This document shows positions 58,960-64,000 of a stretch of DNA of 64,000 nt, piece by piece. The first letter of the stretch is position 1. Each line of letters starts with the position of its first letter. This DNA is from Achatina immaculata (Eukaryota; Mollusca; Gastropoda; Stylommatophora; Achatinidae), in NCBI GenBank assembly GCA_009760885.1, contig CM019713.1, positions 23,196,427-23,260,426 on the forward strand. The letters are read 5' to 3'. A program made the translations under genes and the position numbers. The notes under the pieces were generated by a model. It had not been told where the DNA came from and did not search any database. It saw only the letters and a program-made list of their open reading frames with translations.

Positions 58960-59370
58960 ATATACCCCATGCAGAGACTTGGAACTCATGGAGCTGACAC
59001 TTGGAGCTCATGGAGCTGAGCATATACTTCATGGAGCTGAGACTTGGGGCTCATGGAACAGAGCATATACTTCATGGAGCTGAGACTTGGAGCTCATGGA
59101 GCTGAGACTTGGAGCTCATGGAACTGAGCATATACTTCATGGAGCTGAGACTTGGAGCTCATGGAGCTGAGACTTGGAACTCATGGAACTGAGCATATAC
59201 TTCATGGAGCTGAGACTTGGAGCTCATGGAACTGAGCATATACTTCATGGAGCTGAGACTTGGAGCTCATGGAGCTGAGACTTGGAGCTCATGGAACTGA
59301 GCATATACTTCATGGAGCTGAGACTTGGAGCTCATGGAACTGAGCATATACTTCATGGAGATGAGACGTA
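58960..59370. repeat. Higher-order repeat of 21-22 bp units
   Basis: Built of CATGGAGCTGAGACTTGGAG and CATGGAACTGAGCATATACT segments in changing order, with a 64-bp or 43-bp higher-order period. Multiple-of-three spacing leaves a frame open over part of it. Confidence 0.92.
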
Positions 59371-59404
59371 TCTCACGGGGCTGAGACTTATAACCTTAAA
59401 GAAT

Positions 59405-59580
59405 GAAGACGGAGTGGAGACTCAGATCTCATGGAGTGGAGATTCAGACCTCATGGAGTGGAGACTTCATGGAGTGGGGATTCAGACCTCACGGAGTGGA
59501 GACTTCATGGAGTGGGGACTCAGATCTCATGGAGTGGAGACTTCATGGAGTGGGGACTCAGACCTCATGGAGTGGGGACA
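59405..59580. repeat. ~40-bp tandem repeat (4-5 copies)
   Basis: Unit core TCATGGAGTGGAGACTTCAT + GGAGTGGGGACTCAGACC. The CATGGAG core suggests it descends from the neighbouring array. Confidence 0.92.
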
Positions 59581-60753
59581 TGTCAAAACTGACTCAGTTA
59601 CCAAGTCATTGAAATGAAGAATTATAACCTGGTCAACACGTAAGACACTAGAGCGGTGATATCTTCTGAGAGGTTTATTTCATGAGTTCACTGTAGGAAG
59701 AAAGAAAGATTAGCATAGTTCACCTGCATGAACTGTTAGGATTCCTAACTTGCAGCCACAGAAAGATATGACAACAACATAGTGTTGATGAATAACAGCC
59801 TACAAATCACATTCAGGAAATTCCTTTTTCAGACAGTCCTATTAGAAATAGAAGCAGTTGTATCACTGTGACCTACTTTCAAAATATGAATCCTGCTATA
59901 ATGAATCTAGCTAGATAAAACAGAATAAACAAGATAACAGTGTACTCTGAGCTCTTGCTTGGATCAAAACTTTTCCCTATGACTAACACATCTACATTTT
60001 CTGACAGTCCCAGATCAAGTTGGCTGTCAGTTTTCAGCACACATTTTTAGCAACACTTTTATCTGCCCATAATTTATTTACCTACATTCATCTCTGCAGA
60101 CAGCTGCCAGTGTTTACAAAAGTACACTGGAACAAGCATAAGACATAAATCTACTACCATCTTGTGGCTTTATGAAGTGGAGACTGATAAACACTAATTG
60201 TGGTTTTTGTTAATTCAGCAACTGAATCTGTGATGAAATGACAAATGTGCTATTTAAAGCTGTTTTAATGAAGAAAAAAAAAACAACTCATTTAATGTAA
60301 ACACCATTTTCCAAATATCCTGTGCTGGCTGAGTTTTGTGAATTATGATTTTAGAATCACCGCTTCAAACTCTGGTATTTAACATACCTGGTTTTCATAG
60401 TAGCTTTACGAGAAAAGTTTATCTGCCCGAGTTTGAGGTTTACTGTCCATATTCATTTTATTTTATGTTTCAGCCATAACAAATATGCTGAGTACGCACT
60501 GCACAAAATGTCTGAATGTATCTACTCATAAACAACACAACATAACAATCCCTTATGTAAATGTAGCTCTTCATGCACACATTTACTCAATGAAGTGGGG
60601 ATGATAAAGTAAATGTGTACACATGAATGTGTCTCAGCTACAAATAAAACTTTAGATTATGTCAAGCTAGTGATAATAATTATATAACTTCAGTCTTCTC
60701 CTTCCCAGACTGTGGCTGCCATCATCATCATGTTTATGTTATACAAACTTACT
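59581..60753. other. Unassigned DNA
   Basis: No gene supported. A splice-donor-like CCAGGTATGT on the - strand at 60388 is discussed under rejected items. Confidence 0.4.
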
Positions 60754-62060
60754 TGATTGATTGATTGATTGACATTCCTTTTGGGCCAACACTGGCTCAT
60801 ATGGCGGAAATCATATCTTTCCATGTCTGACGACTCGCCGCCGCCCGCTGTAGGTCTTGGATGGACTTGAATCCCAAAGTTGTACTCTCTCTAGTGATGG
60901 TTCTACGTAGAGTCTCCCTTGGCCTGCCTTGCTTTCTTTTGTCCTTCGCTGACCATGTGAGGGCTTGGCGAGGGAGTCTGGATTCATCCATTCTGAGAAT
61001 GTGGTAGAGATAGGCTCACCAACATCTTTTGATGTATCTTGATATGTAGACTCTGTTCGATTATTGTCTTACTGAGTTGTTTGATTTAAAGTCGGACCAT
61101 CTGATGTTCAATAGTCTACGGAGACATTTGCTCTCAAATGCATCAAGTCTTTGATTGAGTAGACTGGTTGATTTCCAATTCTCACAACCGTATGTTAACA
61201 CTGGGATCATACAAGAGTTGAAAATTTTAAGTTTCATGGTTTTAATGAACGTATTTGACTTCCAGATAGTAGACAGTTTATTGAAAGTATTGGAAGCCAT
61301 TGCAATGCGAGACTTGCTTTCTGGTTTTGTATCACCCGAGGTTGACATTTTGCTTCCCAAATAGGTGAAAGTGTGGACTTTTTCATAAGCAAAACCGTTT
61401 AGCAAGATCTCATCAGGTCTATTTGTGAGATCAATAATTTTTTTTTCTCCTTATTAATTTGTAGGCCAAGTTGTTTTGAGCAGGAGTGGAGGTGACCTGT
61501 TTTCTCTTGGGTGTCTGCATGCAACACGCTCAGTAGCACTACATCGTCGGCAAAGTCCAGGTCTTTGAGGGTTTTGCCCTTGGTCTATGTGATACCCTGA
61601 TGGCTATCCTTTGTACTATTGTGCATGACCCAGTCAATCACAACACTGAATAATACTGGTGAGAGGACACACCCCTGTCTCAACTGGAAACCAATTGGAA
61701 CTCCCAGAATTTGTTTGTACATAGCAGCGTGAATTCGAGTAAAAGGCTTTTATGATGTTAATGTATTTGGGTTGGAAGCCATAGATACCCACAGCTTCCA
61801 AAACAAGGGGCAGTGTATGCTAACAAACGTTTCTGAAAGTCAACGAAGTTGATAATAAGGTGGGACTGGAATTCCACCGACTCTTCAATAACAGATCTCA
61901 GCATAAATATATGGTCAATGCATGTCCAATATGGTCTAAAACCCGCTTGTTCTTCTCTAAACCTCGCGTCCAGTGCTTTTTTTCTTGATACTTTCTCTCA
62001 AGTACTAGATTACAAAAAAGTTTTCCTGGAACTGAAAGTAGGGTGATTCCGCACCATTTG
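60754..62060 (-). mobile_element. LINE, 5'-truncated, with (AATC)n tail
   Basis: From ~62060 leftward: a FADDVVLLSVLHADTQEK segment (FADD box) near 61555, GLQINKEK near 61450, then YLGSKMSTSGDTKPESKSRI, IPVLTYGCENWK and FESKCLRRLLNIRW at 61405-61061, and RQALTWSAKDKRKQGRPRET at 60970. Ends in TCAATCAATCAATCAA at 60754-60770. Several stops and shifts. A different family from the (GACT)n LINE. Confidence 0.85.
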
Positions 62061-62212
62061 TTACAACAAGCTTACTACTACCTATTATATTACAGCTGGC
62101 AAGCTAACCAGCACATGCACACAAAAAATAGAAAAAAAAACTGTAAAGCAATCACATCTGATTGTCAAGTCATATAAAAAAAACAAATGATCCAGAGCGT
62201 GGCATGTTGCAC

Positions 62213-62508
62213 AGATTAAGTGTTTATGTCCTCTTAGGTGCCATGTTGTACAGAGTAAGTGTTTATGTCCTCTTAGGTGCCATGTTGTACAGAGTAAGTG
62301 TTTATATCCTCTTAGGTGCCATGTTGTACAGAGTAAGTGTTTATATCCTCTTAGGTGCCATGTTGTACAGAGTAAGTGTTTATGTCCTCTTAGGTGCCAT
62401 GTTGTACAGAGTAAGTGTTTATATCCTCTTAGGTGCCATGTTGTACAGAGTAAGTGTTTATATCCTCTTAGGTGCCATGTTGTACAGAGTAAGTATTTAT
62501 ATCCTCTT
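62213..62508. repeat. 39-bp minisatellite (~7.5 copies)
   Basis: Unit ATGTTGTACAGAGTAAGTGT + TTATATCCTCTTAGGTGCC. Near-identical copies; GTC/ATC variation. A 152-codon frame (13-residue MLYRVSVYILLGA repeat) is a repeat product. A lone copy lies at 51835. Confidence 0.96.
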
Positions 62509-63079
62509 AGATTACTGCAACAAGTGCTCTATTGCTACTCCTCCTGTGGCCACCCTGGTATCCCCCAATTTTCTAAAGTTTGCTTTATGCCATTTCATTT
62601 TTATGAAATATCTACATTAGAATGTTTTCACTAATCAAAAGAAATACAAGGAGGATTTTCATTTTCACAACAACAAAAGAAAAAAAAGGTGAAGAGCAAA
62701 AACAGTGTTCAGCATTTGCTTTGACTGAAAAGTGAAGCTGTCCAGGAACTGAACATAAACACATAAGATTTTCACTATGACTGATAATGCTATGACTGCA
62801 GAAAAGTAACTTTGAAAGGCATGTAGGTTTAGTCTGCAGGTTGTTGTGAGTGCATACACAGAAATGCATAAGAGAAAAATGTGTGAGGCTTAGCAGTCAA
62901 GTATACTGTGGTATTTCAACCCTTCAGACCAAGATGACTTTGACACTGATGCAGGCAGGCATGTAACAAAGCATAGACATTAGGGTCCTGTCTGCTCTGA
63001 TGCATTCTGACCATGATGAGATGTTAACAGATGACCTTCTTCCTTTTTCTCCTACACCTCAGTCCCTGCACCTCCCACA
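62509..63079. other. Unassigned DNA
   Basis: No gene or element recognised between two arrays. Confidence 0.45.
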
Positions 63080-64000
63080 TGCCATCACTCTGGCAACTCA
63101 ATCTAACACATCATCATCATCATCATCATCATCACTCTGACAACTCAATCTAACACATCATCATCATCACCACTCTGGCAACTCATGGCAACTCAATCTA
63201 ACACATCATCATCATCACCACTCTGACAACTCAATCTAACACATCATCATCACTCTGGCAACTCAATCTAACACATCATCACCATCACCACTCTGACAAC
63301 TCAATCTAACACATCATCACCACTCTGGCAACTCAATCTAACACATCATCATCATCATCATCACCACTCTGACAACTCAATCTAACACATCATCATCATC
63401 ACCACTCTGACAACTCAATCTGACACATCATCATCATCATCACCACTCTGGCAACTCAATCTAACACATCATCATCATCACCACTCTGGCAACTCAATCT
63501 AACACATCATCATCATCACCACTCTGGCAACTCAATCTAACACATCATCATCATCACAACTCTGGCAACTCAATCTAACACATCATCATCATCACTCTGG
63601 CAACTCAATCTAACACATCATCATCATCACCACTCTGGCAACTCAATCTAACACATCATCATCATCATCACTCTGACAACTCAATCTAACACATCATCAT
63701 CACCACTCTGGCAACTCAATCTAACATATCATCATCATCAACAAATTGGCAACTCAATCTAACACATCATCACCATCACCGCTCTGACAACTCAATCTAA
63801 CACATCATCACCACTCTGGCAACTCAATCTAACACATTATCATCATCACCACTCTGGCAACTCAATCTAACACATCATCATCATCACCACTCTGGCAACT
63901 CAATCTAACACATCATCATCATCATCACCACTCTGACAACTCAATCTAACACTCATCATCATCACTCTGACAACTCAATCTAACACATCATCATCATCAC
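63080..64000. repeat. ~35-45 bp minisatellite with (ATC)n, cut by window end
   Basis: About 25 copies of ACTCTGGCAACTCAATCTAA + CACATCATC with two to six extra ATC triplets, so unit length varies by slippage. GGCAACTC/GACAACTC variants. The array continues past the window. Confidence 0.96.

Noticed and set aside
60388..60450. Possible small - strand exon ending CCAG/GTATGT, upstream of MAP3K
   Set aside because: The donor is good, but there is no pyrimidine tract or convincing acceptor, no homology to PB1, and one frame stops at once.
62162..62620. 152-codon + frame with hydrophobic 13-residue repeats
   Set aside because: 39-bp minisatellite; repeat period divisible by three.

Overview
The window is eukaryotic genomic DNA from an animal, most likely a marine gastropod mollusc and possibly a caenogastropod. 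I base this on GT-AG introns that join in phase, on animal-specific genes, on the spelling of a captured 18S rRNA fragment, on Penelope-like, LINE, Tc1 and hAT elements, and on a very high load of minisatellites. The species cannot be named from the sequence alone.

Two protein genes are supported, and they face each other. On the + strand (5945-16435) is a MALSU1 gene, a RsfS-family mitochondrial ribosomal large-subunit assembly factor. It has five firm coding exons and a phase-consistent sixth that ends just before an AATAAA. On the - strand (52769 down to 34434) are the last ten coding exons of a MAP3K2/MAP3K3 (MEKK2/3) kinase. They include the whole kinase domain, and all ten joins are in frame. 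The N-terminal (PB1-side) exons were not found and lie further right or outside the window.

The DNA between and within the genes is repeat-dominated. About thirty minisatellite arrays (units about 17-60 bp) occupy, by adding spans, roughly a quarter of the window. Most long open frames come from these arrays and are not genes. Transposon remnants include three Penelope-like 3' ends (two with the GIY-YIG endonuclease), a broken GTF2IRD2-like hAT transposase, a Tc1/mariner fragment, several non-LTR LINE fragments (two nested inside a third), two complete non-autonomous hAT elements with matching target duplications, and a tRNA-type SINE.

The most unusual object is at 55181-56736. It is a GC-rich 1.56 kb retroposon flanked by a perfect 12-bp target-site duplication. 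It begins with about 490 nt that look like 5' external transcribed spacer, runs into the first ~119 nt of 18S rRNA, then switches to a non-coding body with two sets of three tandem structured repeats (107 bp and ~88-90 bp), and ends in (GAA)n. The repeats show compensatory base changes in predicted stems. This looks like a retrotransposed RNA polymerase I read-through transcript from an element resident in 18S rDNA, or a mobile element that has adopted the rRNA leader. I do not recognise it as a described family.
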